A DNA stretch of 7,872 nt from Candidatus Bathyarchaeota archaeon. Lineage in GTDB: Archaea; Thermoproteota; Bathyarchaeia; Bathyarchaeales; Bathycorpusculaceae. The position numbers and the translations under genes are program-made. Below are positions 1-6,037 of this stretch, one piece after another (the stretch's first letter is position 1; each line of letters starts with the position of its first letter). Location: contig DAOVMU010000061.1 in the NCBI GenBank assembly GCA_030630585.1, positions 1 through 7,872 on the forward strand, in the 5' to 3' direction. A model generated the notes under the pieces. It saw nothing but the letters and a program-made list of their open reading frames with translations. It searched no databases and was not told the DNA's origin.

Positions 1-34
1 CGAATACCTGATGGACAGTTCTTTTGAGTTTCAT
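1..34 (-). CDS. Start of a probable ABC-2 type transporter permease (partial, runs off the left edge)
   Basis: An ATG on the minus strand (complement of 32-34) opens a frame that stays open to the window edge and gives only 11 residues, beginning MKLKRTVHQVF. The ATG overlaps the TGA stop of the upstream ATPase gene in an ATGA arrangement, the usual sign of translational coupling. A GAGGAG Shine-Dalgarno (complement of 43-48) lies 8 nt upstream. DrrA-like ABC ATPase genes are normally followed by their membrane permease gene, so a permease is inferred from context. Eleven residues with no membrane helix yet are not enough to prove the family. Confidence 0.5.
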   Translation of the reverse strand, partial: MKLKRTVHQVF

Positions 35-1008
35 AATTGTTTCTCCTCTTCTCTCAAGCTTCGTCCTGTGAGTAGAATGAACACGTCTTCAAGGGTGACG
101 CGTGAAAGTTGAACGGATAGGATTTTTGTTCCCTCCGCGGCAATGGCTGATACTACATCGGGAAGGATATCCTCCGCTCTTTCTGTGATTATTTTTAGTG
201 CTTCGATTTTTTCGTTTTCATCATAGGCTCTGTAGGCGCTCTTAACTCCTGAAATCTTCTGCACGGCGTCCATTAGTTTAGGGGGTATTTTGTCTGGAAC
301 TACGGTTATGGTATTTTCCATTTTGACTTTTTTAACGAGTTGACGAGGGCTGCCTAGCGCGATGATTTTGCCTCTGTCCATGATAGCCACTTGATTGCAT
401 AGTTCTTCTGCTTCATCCATCATGTGTGTTGTTAGCACTATGGTTTTTCCTTCCTTGTGTAACGTCTGAATTATTTCCCAGAGGGCAAGCTTGTTTTTTG
501 GGTCGAGCCCCGCGGTAGGTTCGTCCAACAGCATAACTTGAGGCTCATGTAGAAGCGCAGCCGCTATGTTGACGCGGCGTTTCATGCCCCCAGAGTAGGT
601 GGAAATGTGGCGTTTTACAGCTTTCTCGTCCAACTGAGTGAATTTCAAAAGCTCCTCGATTCTATTCCTAAGTTTGCTTCCTGACAATCCATAAAGTTTT
701 CCGAAAAAAGCGAGGTTTTCGCGAGCGTTCATGTAATCGTACAGAACAATGTCTTGGGGAACAACGCCGAGTGATTCTTTCACTTTCATGGGATCATCTC
801 TAATGTTGTATCCTCCAACTTTGATTGTGCCTGAAGTAGGGTTTATCATTCCAGAAAGCATCTTTGTAAGCGTAGACTTTCCAGCGCCATTTGGTCCCAA
901 CAAGCCAAAGAGTTCTCCTCTCGCCACTTTCATCGAGACATTGTCCACAGCTACGGTGTCTTCAAAACGTTTAGTGACTGAATCTACTTCAATATCATTC
1001 GAAATCAT
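31..1008 (-). CDS. ABC transporter ATP-binding protein, ABC-2/DrrA-like exporter class
   Basis: This 325-residue cytoplasmic nucleotide-binding subunit would power a membrane exporter by ATP hydrolysis. All catalytic motifs are intact: Walker A GPNGAGKST at 38-46, Q-loop Gln85, signature YSGGM at 138-142, Walker B ending LLDEP at 160-164, the D-loop GLDP, and the H-loop His195 in TTH. Residues from about 230 onward form the C-terminal extension typical of DrrA/CcmA-type ATPases that pair with ABC-2 permeases. The ATG start is supported by AAGGAG (complement of 1020-1025), 11 nt upstream. The gene overlaps the next minus-strand frame by 4 bp, so ATPase and permease are probably co-translated. 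The substrate cannot be read from the sequence; drug, lipid or polysaccharide export are all possible. It has no evident link to the C1 genes, which are divergently transcribed. Confidence 0.93.
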   Translation of the reverse strand: MISNDIEVDSVTKRFEDTVAVDNVSMKVARGELFGLLGPNGAGKSTLTKMLSGMINPTSGTIKVGGYNIRDDPMKVKESLGVVPQDIVLYDYMNARENLAFFGKLYGLSGSKLRNRIEELLKFTQLDEKAVKRHISTYSGGMKRRVNIAAALLHEPQVMLLDEPTAGLDPKNKLALWEIIQTLHKEGKTIVLTTHMMDEAEELCNQVAIMDRGKIIALGSPRQLVKKVKMENTITVVPDKIPPKLMDAVQKISGVKSAYRAYDENEKIEALKIITERAEDILPDVVSAIAAEGTKILSVQLSRVTLEDVFILLTGRSLREEEKQL

Positions 1009-1056
1009 GGTTTCAGTATCTCCTTTCCAGCGAAAACAAATCAGTTCGATTTACGG

Positions 1057-1064
1057 TTAAAAAT
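1057..1064 (-). promoter_or_regulatory. Possible TATA box for the ABC ATPase gene
   Basis: Read on the minus strand this is ATTTTTAA, preceded by a purine-rich GAGGAAAC stretch that could act as a BRE. A start about 25 nt downstream would give a leader of roughly 25 nt containing the AAGGAG ribosome site. This is inferred from spacing and composition only. Confidence 0.3.
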
Positions 1065-1242
1065 GTTTCCTCTACGGACCCTGCAGCTTCTTACACAAAA
1101 TAGAAACTTCCCTACCCTCACGCCCACACTAAACGCTCAACCTAGATAATCATTTTTCCATCCAATACTCATCAGCCTGATTTGTTTGAAAAAATCTCAG
1201 CGATAACATCTCTGGCTTAAAGACGTTTCTGATTCATATTGA

Positions 1243-1249
1243 ATAAAAG
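1243..1249 (+). promoter_or_regulatory. Possible TATA box upstream of fwdD
   Basis: ATAAAAG in an A/T-rich setting would place transcription start near 1270, giving a leader of about 40 nt that includes the AGGTGG ribosome site. A second A/T-rich box, GATAAATATG at 1284-1293, lies too close to the GTG start to suit a leadered transcript. The choice between them is uncertain. Confidence 0.3.
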
Positions 1250-1300
1250 TTAATTAGGTTAGATCATGTATGTTAGTTTTCACGATAAATATGAGATTTA

Positions 1301-1306
1301 AGGTGG
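1301..1306 (+). promoter_or_regulatory. Ribosome binding site deciding the GTG start of fwdD
   Basis: AGGTGG matches the archaeal anti-SD complement (AGGAGGTGA) and lies 4 nt before the GTG at 1311. It supports GTG as the true start rather than the ATG at 1291, which is in another frame and reaches a stop after 12 codons. Confidence 0.6.
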
Positions 1307-1310
1307 AGAA

Positions 1311-1724
1311 GTGCCGAAACTGCGGGTAATGTTGCTTACTGGGCGAACAATAGAACAGGGTGTAGCGAAAGAGCGTGGGAAAGCCTCAAAAGAATACATG
1401 GAAAGTGTTTCAGTCTGCTACACGGACCCTGAAGACCTGAAGAAGCTTGGAATAAAAGAAAAAACCAACGTTCTTGTGTCAACAGACTTCGGCTCGGTGG
1501 TTGTTAAAGCCTTAAAGTCCTTAAGAACCCCGCACATGGGAATGATTTTTATTCCTTATGGTCCTTGGGCAAATGTTGTGGTTAATCCAGAAACTCATGG
1601 TATAGGTATGCCTTCCTTGAAAGGGATTCCAGCAGAGGTTGAGTCTGCTCCAGATAAACCGATTCTGAGTCTAGAAGAGCTTCTTGAGGAACAATTCGGG
1701 AAGAAGCAATATACAAGTTGTTAG
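1311..1724 (+). CDS. fwdD: Formylmethanofuran dehydrogenase subunit D (molybdopterin-dinucleotide-binding domain)
   Basis: The 137-residue protein is a stand-alone molydopterin-binding (double-psi beta-barrel) domain, the size expected of FwdD/FmdD. With FwdB it holds the bis-pterin-guanine-dinucleotide W or Mo cofactor of the cytoplasmic complex that reduces CO2 to formate. Family landmarks are the N-terminal GRTIEQG (11-17), the E-Y-x-E-S segment (28-32), the middle DPEDLKKLGI (39-48), and the conserved MIFIPYGPWANVV (78-90) followed by ETHGIGMPSLKG (94-105), which cradles the cofactor. Translation starts at GTG behind AGGTGG. It is transcribed in the same direction as fwdB but separated by 327 bp. 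Whether the enzyme uses W or Mo cannot be told from this subunit. The C-terminus ends in Cys with no obvious role. Confidence 0.9.
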   Translation: MPKLRVMLLTGRTIEQGVAKERGKASKEYMESVSVCYTDPEDLKKLGIKEKTNVLVSTDFGSVVVKALKSLRTPHMGMIFIPYGPWANVVVNPETHGIGMPSLKGIPAEVESAPDKPILSLEELLEEQFGKKQYTSC

Positions 1725-1740
1725 TGTCTTCGCAAAATCA

Positions 1741-1750
1741 CTTTTTCTTT
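1741..1750 (+). terminator. Possible oligo-T terminator after fwdD
   Basis: CTTTTTCTTT begins 16 bp after the fwdD stop codon. Archaeal RNA polymerase commonly terminates on oligo-T tracts without a strong hairpin. This would make fwdD a monocistronic unit, but a five-T run interrupted by C is weak. Confidence 0.3.
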
Positions 1751-1873
1751 GAACTTAGCACGCCCTAGTCTTAATTCTGTGCAGCGAAAGAAATTACAGT
1801 TCAACAACAAACAAAAACATTTGAGTACTTAGAAAATCTTGTTTTAAGAACTGAAGAGCGTAAGGTCCGCAGA

Positions 1874-1911
1874 CTTTTTCGGAAAAAGATTCAGCCCTTC
1901 AATCTTTTTTT
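1874..1911 (+). terminator. Perfect A/T-rich dyad followed by a T7 run inside the fwdD-fwdB gap
   Basis: CTTTTTC (1874-1880) is exactly complementary to GAAAAAG (1882-1888) around a single base, so it could form a short hairpin with a TCGGA-type loop. Sixteen bases further on, TTTTTTT occupies 1905-1911. Together they could terminate read-through from fwdD or attenuate transcription toward fwdB. The stem is nearly all A-U and weak. Confidence 0.3.
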
Positions 1912-2015
1912 GCCTAGGAACCCAGCTTTTTGCGCCAATTGATGTCGCCACCGAAATGAAACACATCAAATTCTTCAGCAGACCCAAAAGATTTAATGAC
2001 TGGACTCGGGAAGTT

Positions 2016-2021
2016 CATATA
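2016..2021 (+). promoter_or_regulatory. Possible TATA box for fwdB (alternative TTTAAT at 1991-1996)
   Basis: CATATA at 2016-2021 would set a transcription start near 2043, giving a very short leader before TTG 2052. AAAAGATTTAAT at 1987-1996 resembles a BRE plus TATA element and would start the RNA near 2020, leaving the GTGGTG ribosome site in the leader. The second fits a leadered transcript better. Neither can be proven from sequence. Confidence 0.3.
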
Positions 2022-2051
2022 CTCTAGACACTGAGTGGTGTTGTAAACTCC

Positions 2052-3503
2052 TTGCCAGTTGTTAAGGCTGTGCCATGTCCAGTTTGCGGAAGTCTTTGTG
2101 ACGATATAGAATTAACAATCGAAAACGGAAAAATAGTCAAGGTTAAAAACGGCTGTGCTATGTGTGAATCAAAATTTTTGAGCCACAACAGCGAACACAG
2201 AATTTTGAAGCCGCTAATAAAAAGGAACGGAAAACTCATCGAGGCTTCATTCGAAGAAGCAGCAAAGAAGGCTGCTGAAATCTTAGCTGACGCAAACTAT
2301 CCGATACTATATGGTTGGAGCTCAACAAACTGCGAAGCCACACGCGTAGGCCTCGAACTAGCAGAAGAAATCGGAGGAGTAATCGACAACACAGCCGTAA
2401 TCTGTCACGGTCCATCAATTTTAAGCGTTCAACAGGTTGGCATTCCTTCATGCACTCTTGGACAGATCAGGCATAGAGCCGACCTCGTAATTTACTGGGG
2501 CAGCAATCCATGGAGTTCCCACCCGAGACACATCGAAAGATACACAACCTTTTCAGAGGGAAGATTCCAAAGAAGCACTTGGAAACGATACTTACTAAAA
2601 GTTAAAGCCTCAATAGTTAGGAAAAAAATCGAAAGCGCCCTCAGAAGAGTTTTCTTCAAGAAGAAGCCTTCCACTCCTCGCATAGGAGGTCTTCCTCCTT
2701 CAATGCTCAGAGAGGGAAGAAAGCTGGTTGTCGTCGATGTAAGGAAGACGAAATCTGCTGAAATAGCTGACTATTTCATACAGGTCGAGCCATGCAAGGA
2801 TTATGAGCTTCTTCAAGCTTTAAGAGCCCTTATTCGAGATGAAGAAATTGACGTTGACAAGGTTGCTGGAGTTCCAGTGGAAAACCTTGAGGAAGTTGCG
2901 GACTTGATGATTAAATGCAACTTCGGAATCCTGTTTTTTGGAGTTGGATTAACGATGAGCGAGGGCAAGATGAGAAACATCGACGCAGCACTTTCTTTAG
3001 TTCGTGACTTAAACACGCGAACAAAATTCGCGATTATGCCAATGAGAGGACACTTCAACGTCACAGGAGCAAACACCGTTTTTACTTGGCAGACAGGCTA
3101 CCCTTATGCTGTTGACTTTTCATTGGGCTATCCACGATACAATCCTGGAGAAACATCTATCATGGATATTCTCTTAAACAAGGAATCAGACGCAACGCTT
3201 GTAGTTGCCTCAGATCCCGCCGCGAACTTCCCCCAAAAGGCTGTTGAACATCTTGTCAAGAACCCGCTGATAGTCATTGATCCTCACATGAACGTTACCG
3301 CTCAAATGGCTGACGTTATTTTTCCTTCAGCATTCGTTGGGATAGAAGAAAGCGGGACAGCCTACCGCATGGATCACGTACCACTTCCCCTCAAAAAAGT
3401 CGTCAACCCACCTCGTGATGTTCTTTCAGATGAGGAAATTTTGAGGAAAATTCTTTCTGAAGTCAGAAAGCTCAAAGAGAAAAAACTGGTCGAGGTCGCA
3501 TAA
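2052..3503 (+). CDS. fwdB: Formylmethanofuran dehydrogenase subunit B (catalytic W/Mo-pterin and 4Fe-4S subunit)
   Basis: This 483-residue catalytic subunit reduces CO2 to formate at a bis-pterin W/Mo centre, using electrons passed through its own [4Fe-4S] cluster. The cluster motif is Cys9-x2-Cys12-x3-Cys16 with Cys35. Cys118 in NTAVICHGPS (113-122) is the expected metal ligand, followed by His119. Other family blocks are CTLGQIRHRADLVIYWGSNP (134-153), PRH and RY at 158-164, VDVRKT (228-233), RGHFNVTGAN (332-341) and PRYNPGE (361-367). FwdB proteins are usually about 430 residues; the excess here is largely a Lys/Arg-rich insertion at roughly 173-222. Cys38 (AMC) is an extra cysteine near the cluster. 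The start is TTG: upstream the frame meets TAG at 2025 with no ATG or GTG between, GTGGTG lies 11 nt before it, and Cys118 then falls at the number I recall for the structurally known enzyme. Confidence 0.93.
   Translation: MPVVKAVPCPVCGSLCDDIELTIENGKIVKVKNGCAMCESKFLSHNSEHRILKPLIKRNGKLIEASFEEAAKKAAEILADANYPILYGWSSTNCEATRVGLELAEEIGGVIDNTAVICHGPSILSVQQVGIPSCTLGQIRHRADLVIYWGSNPWSSHPRHIERYTTFSEGRFQRSTWKRYLLKVKASIVRKKIESALRRVFFKKKPSTPRIGGLPPSMLREGRKLVVVDVRKTKSAEIADYFIQVEPCKDYELLQALRALIRDEEIDVDKVAGVPVENLEEVADLMIKCNFGILFFGVGLTMSEGKMRNIDAALSLVRDLNTRTKFAIMPMRGHFNVTGANTVFTWQTGYPYAVDFSLGYPRYNPGETSIMDILLNKESDATLVVASDPAANFPQKAVEHLVKNPLIVIDPHMNVTAQMADVIFPSAFVGIEESGTAYRMDHVPLPLKKVVNPPRDVLSDEEILRKILSEVRKLKEKKLVEVA
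3492..3496 (+). promoter_or_regulatory. Ribosome binding site for fwdA inside the end of fwdB
   Basis: GAGGT lies 7 nt upstream of the fwdA ATG and within the last codons of fwdB. The fwdB stop TAA directly abuts the ATG, so the two genes are probably translationally coupled. Confidence 0.5.
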
Positions 3504-5195
3504 ATGGAGCTTCTAATAAGAAACGGTTTCGTTTACGACCCTATCAACAGCATTAATGGGGAAAAAATGGACATAGCGATTAGAGATGGAAAATTTGTTC
3601 AGAAAGTGAATGAATTTAGTGCGAGGAAAATCGATGCGTCCGGAATGATTGTGATGCCGGGTGGAGTGGATATTCACTGCCACATTGCTGGTTCGGAGGT
3701 GAACACCGGTAGACTTCTAAGACCTGAGGATCACTTTAAAGATTTTGAGCGGAAAACGCTTAAAACAAGGTCTGGTGTTGGACGTTCCATTCCTTCCACA
3801 TTCACAACTGGTTATCGTTACGCCAGAATGGGCTATACTACGATAATGAATCCCTCCATGGCACCATTGGAAGCCAAACACACACACGAAGAATTGAATG
3901 ACACCCCAATGGTGGATAAGGCGACTTATCCGCTTCTAGGTGACTGGTGGTTTGTGCTTGAATACTTGAAAGATGGAGCAATTGAGGAATGCGCAAGATA
4001 CGTGGCGTGGATGATGACTACAACGAAAGGATACGCTATAAAAATCGTTAATCCAGGAGGCCTAGAAGCATGGGGTTCTGGGCGCAACGTCAGTTGCATA
4101 GACGACCAAGTTCCTTATTTCGGCATAACCCCACGTGAAATCCTTCGCGGCCTATGCAAAGTAAACAAGCTTCTAAACTTGCCCCACACAATTCACGTTC
4201 ACACAAACAACCTTGGAAAACCTGGAAATTATCTTACAGCTCTAGATACAATGAAGTGTGTTGAGGACTTGTCTTCTGAAGGCAAACCAGCAATTCACAT
4301 AACCCATTGCCAATTCTGCGCCTTCAAAGGTTCAAACTGGAGAAGTCTGACTTCCGGAGCAGAGGAAATCGCAAAATACGTCAACAATCATTCACATGTA
4401 ACCCTCGACATGGGACAAGTAATATTCACGGACACAACGACCATGACTGCAGACGGCCCATTCCAATATACACTTTACGAGCTAACTGGAAATAAATGGG
4501 TAAATCACGACGTGGAAACCGAAACAAGCTCCGGAATCGTGCCCTTCCGCTACCGCCGTAAAAGCTACGTCAACGCAATCCAGTGGTCAATAGGCCTCGA
4601 ACTAGCCCTACTAATAGAAGACCCATGGAAAATCTTCATGACAACCGATCACCCAAACGGCGGTCCATTCGTCTATTATCCAAAGATTATTGCTTGGCTA
4701 ATGAGCAGGAAAGCCAGAGAAGCAACAGTCCAGAAAATTAATCAGCGAGCAAGAAGCAGAAGCCTTCTTCCATCAATAGACCGTGAATTGAGCTTTTATG
4801 AAATCGCAATAATGACAAGAGCGGGACAAGCAAAAGCTTTGGGACTCGTGAACAAAGGTCATTTAAGCGTAGGGGCAGACGCTGACGTAGCCATATACAA
4901 CATAAACCCAGAAACAACAGATCCTTCTACAAAGTACAGGACGATAAGAAAGACTTTTAGAAACGCCGCCTACACCATCAAAAACGGAAAAATAGCCGCC
5001 AAAAACGGAGAAATACTAGAACATGTTAAAGGAGCCACCATGTGGCTTGATGTGCAAGTATCCGACCCTATCAAGGTAACTGAAGGAATGAAAAGAAGAT
5101 TCAGAGAATATTGGACTGTGGAATACGAAAATTATCCAGTAACGGAAAACTATCTTGAAATTTCACACCCAATAGCTGTAAAAGCAGATGTCTAA
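3504..5195 (+). CDS. fwdA: Formylmethanofuran dehydrogenase subunit A (binuclear-metal amidohydrolase)
   Basis: The 563-residue subunit belongs to the amidohydrolase superfamily and joins formate, made by FwdB, to the amine of methanofuran, giving formylmethanofuran. The length is normal for FwdA. Metal-site residues are in place: His58 and His60 in DIHCH, Lys180 in IKIVNPGG (the expected carboxylated lysine), His231 and His233 in TIHVHTNN, His265 and His268 in IHITH, and the catalytic Asp382 in TTDHPNGG. The C-terminal part has the usual small beta-sandwich elements (GADADVAIYN, about 458-466; TIKNGKIAAKNGEI, about 491-504). It begins immediately after the fwdB stop and overlaps fwdC by 8 bp. 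This supports one transcript and stoichiometric assembly. No truncation or missing key residue was seen. Confidence 0.95.
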   Translation: MELLIRNGFVYDPINSINGEKMDIAIRDGKFVQKVNEFSARKIDASGMIVMPGGVDIHCHIAGSEVNTGRLLRPEDHFKDFERKTLKTRSGVGRSIPSTFTTGYRYARMGYTTIMNPSMAPLEAKHTHEELNDTPMVDKATYPLLGDWWFVLEYLKDGAIEECARYVAWMMTTTKGYAIKIVNPGGLEAWGSGRNVSCIDDQVPYFGITPREILRGLCKVNKLLNLPHTIHVHTNNLGKPGNYLTALDTMKCVEDLSSEGKPAIHITHCQFCAFKGSNWRSLTSGAEEIAKYVNNHSHVTLDMGQVIFTDTTTMTADGPFQYTLYELTGNKWVNHDVETETSSGIVPFRYRRKSYVNAIQWSIGLELALLIEDPWKIFMTTDHPNGGPFVYYPKIIAWLMSRKAREATVQKINQRARSRSLLPSIDRELSFYEIAIMTRAGQAKALGLVNKGHLSVGADADVAIYNINPETTDPSTKYRTIRKTFRNAAYTIKNGKIAAKNGEILEHVKGATMWLDVQVSDPIKVTEGMKRRFREYWTVEYENYPVTENYLEISHPIAVKADV

Positions 5196-6021
5196 AATGA
5201 TAAGCCTTCACCCCCAAAAAGAATTCGTTTTTCCGATAATAGCCGAAGGCATAAACCCGGATGTTTTTCAAGATAAAAACCGTGGAGAAATAGAAGAGCT
5301 AGAGATCTGGGAGGGGAACAAGCAGAAAAAACTTGGAGAACTCTTCAAGGTCAAGGAAACTGGAACAGAACCGCAACAGGAAGACATAGCCATAGTTATC
5401 TATGGAGACTTGAGCAGAGTTAGAAGAATAGGAGCGTGGATGAAAGGCGGAGAAATAACAATTAACGGAAACGTGGGTATGCACCTCGGCGAGGAAATGG
5501 AGGGTGGAAAAATAACTGTGCATGGGAGTGTTGGGGGATGGGCTGGCTCGATGATGAAAGGCGGAATAATCGAAATCCACGGAAACGCCAGCCACTATCT
5601 AGGCGCAGCATATCGTGGAAGCAGCCAAGGCATGAATGGAGGAAGAATAATCGTTCATGGAAACGTTGGATACGAGGCAGGAGCTTACATGAGGAAAGGT
5701 TTAATGAAGATCTATGGTAGTGTAGGGCAATTTGCAGGTTTCAGAATGCATAACGGAACAATTTACATTCAAAAGGATTGTGAAGGAAGAGTTGGAGCAT
5801 GCATGAAAAATGGCAAAATAGTTGTGGCTGGATTTTTAGAGTCAGTTCTACCAACTTTCACAATCGAAAGTATAAGAAAGAAGGTTAAGATCGGAGAAGA
5901 CGATGTGGCTGAAGGTCCCTTCTACCGTTTCTTGGGAGACCTTACAGAGAACGGCAACGGCAAACTTTACGTTCTCAAAGAGGAAAACCCTCACTTAAGT
6001 ACTTATGAAAGACTTCTCTAG
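5188..6021 (+). CDS. fwdC: Formylmethanofuran dehydrogenase subunit C (right-handed beta-helix, glutamate-synthase C-terminal-like)
   Basis: The 277-residue protein carries the repeated G-x-V/I-x-G-x-V-G pattern of FwdC and of the GXGXG domain of glutamate synthase. Turns run from about residue 80 to 215 with units such as MKGGEITINGNVG, MEGGKITVHGSVG, MKGGIIEIHGNAS and MNGGRIIVHGNVG. In the complex this beta-helix is a structural subunit packed against FwdA/FwdB; no catalytic residues are known for it. A longer loop (AYRGSSQG, about 141-148) interrupts the repeat. The start overlaps the fwdA stop (ATGTCTAA), and I see no good Shine-Dalgarno, so reinitiation from fwdA is likely. A second in-frame ATG at 5197 would drop three residues. 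mch follows after 12 bp. Confidence 0.92.
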   Translation: MSKMISLHPQKEFVFPIIAEGINPDVFQDKNRGEIEELEIWEGNKQKKLGELFKVKETGTEPQQEDIAIVIYGDLSRVRRIGAWMKGGEITINGNVGMHLGEEMEGGKITVHGSVGGWAGSMMKGGIIEIHGNASHYLGAAYRGSSQGMNGGRIIVHGNVGYEAGAYMRKGLMKIYGSVGQFAGFRMHNGTIYIQKDCEGRVGACMKNGKIVVAGFLESVLPTFTIESIRKKVKIGEDDVAEGPFYRFLGDLTENGNGKLYVLKEENPHLSTYERLL

Positions 6022-6032
6022 AAACCTAGGCT

Positions 6033-6037
6033 GGTGA
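6033..6037 (+). promoter_or_regulatory. GGTGA element overlapping the annotated GTG start of mch
   Basis: GGTGA exactly matches the archaeal anti-SD complement but overlaps the GTG at 6034. It lies 8 nt before an in-frame TTG at 6046 and 20 nt before a TTG at 6058. The spacing suggests it could be the ribosome site for TTG 6046, which makes the mch start uncertain. Confidence 0.4.

Larger units (their letters stand above)
1009..1310. other. Divergent intergenic region between the ABC ATPase gene and fwdD
   Basis: This 302-bp stretch separates two divergently transcribed genes and must hold both promoters. No convincing ORF or RNA gene was seen. The ATPase side carries an AAGGAG ribosome site (1020-1025) and a TATA-like run. 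The fwdD side carries an ATAAAAG box near 1243-1249. A short perfect palindrome, ATCAGCCTGAT (1171-1181), lies in the middle but is too small to interpret alone. Confidence 0.6.
1725..2051 (+). other. 327-bp gap between fwdD and fwdB
   Basis: The gap is long for an otherwise tight cluster. It contains a T-rich stretch just after the fwdD stop (CTTTTTCTTT, 1741-1750) that could end transcription. It also has a perfect dyad at 1874-1888, a T7 run at 1905-1911, and a 59-codon stop-free stretch (1848-2024) in the fwdB frame closed by TAG at 2025. TATA-like sequences sit at 1989-1996 and 2016-2021, and a GTGGTG ribosome site precedes the TTG of fwdB. I saw no tRNA and no convincing box C/D RNA. 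The simplest reading is a separate promoter and leader for fwdB. Confidence 0.5.

Noticed and set aside
749..1060. Plus-strand 103-codon open frame opposite the ABC ATPase gene
   Set aside because: It lies antisense to the conserved Walker A/Q-loop coding region of the ATPase and has no ribosome site or recognisable domain, so it is a shadow frame.
1171..1181. Palindrome ATCAGCCTGAT in the ABC/fwdD divergent region
   Set aside because: An 11-bp palindrome with 5-bp arms is expected by chance in a window this size, and no second copy was seen nearby.
1291..1329. 12-codon frame with a C-x2-C motif (KCRNCG) starting at ATG 1291 and overlapping the fwdD start
   Set aside because: It is tiny, has no ribosome site, and its CxxC arises from reading the fwdD start codons out of frame. 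The GTG at 1311 has its own AGGTGG. A leader peptide is not excluded but is unsupported.
1725..2051. Possible box C/D sRNA or tRNA in the fwdD-fwdB gap
   Set aside because: GATGT and CTGA-like fragments exist, but no proper RTGATGA/CTGA pair with a terminal stem was found, and no tRNA T-arm plus acceptor pairing was seen.
2236..2451. Minus-strand 71-codon frame inside fwdB
   Set aside because: It is Leu/Arg-rich, a composition typical of an antisense shadow of a coding gene, with no start context.
2052..3503. Selenocysteine variant of FwdB
   Set aside because: The metal-ligand position is an ordinary TGT cysteine codon, and no in-frame TGA interrupts the gene.
5299..5595. Minus-strand 98-codon frame inside fwdC
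   Set aside because: It overlaps the conserved glycine-rich repeats of FwdC in antisense and has low-complexity Ser/Phe composition, so it is a shadow frame.
5420..5850. Repeated GGAAAC/GGCGGA-type DNA in fwdC that could look like a repeat array
   Set aside because: The periodicity is the protein-level glycine-rich beta-helix repeat of FwdC. The DNA units are diverged and unequal, so it is not a CRISPR or tandem repeat.
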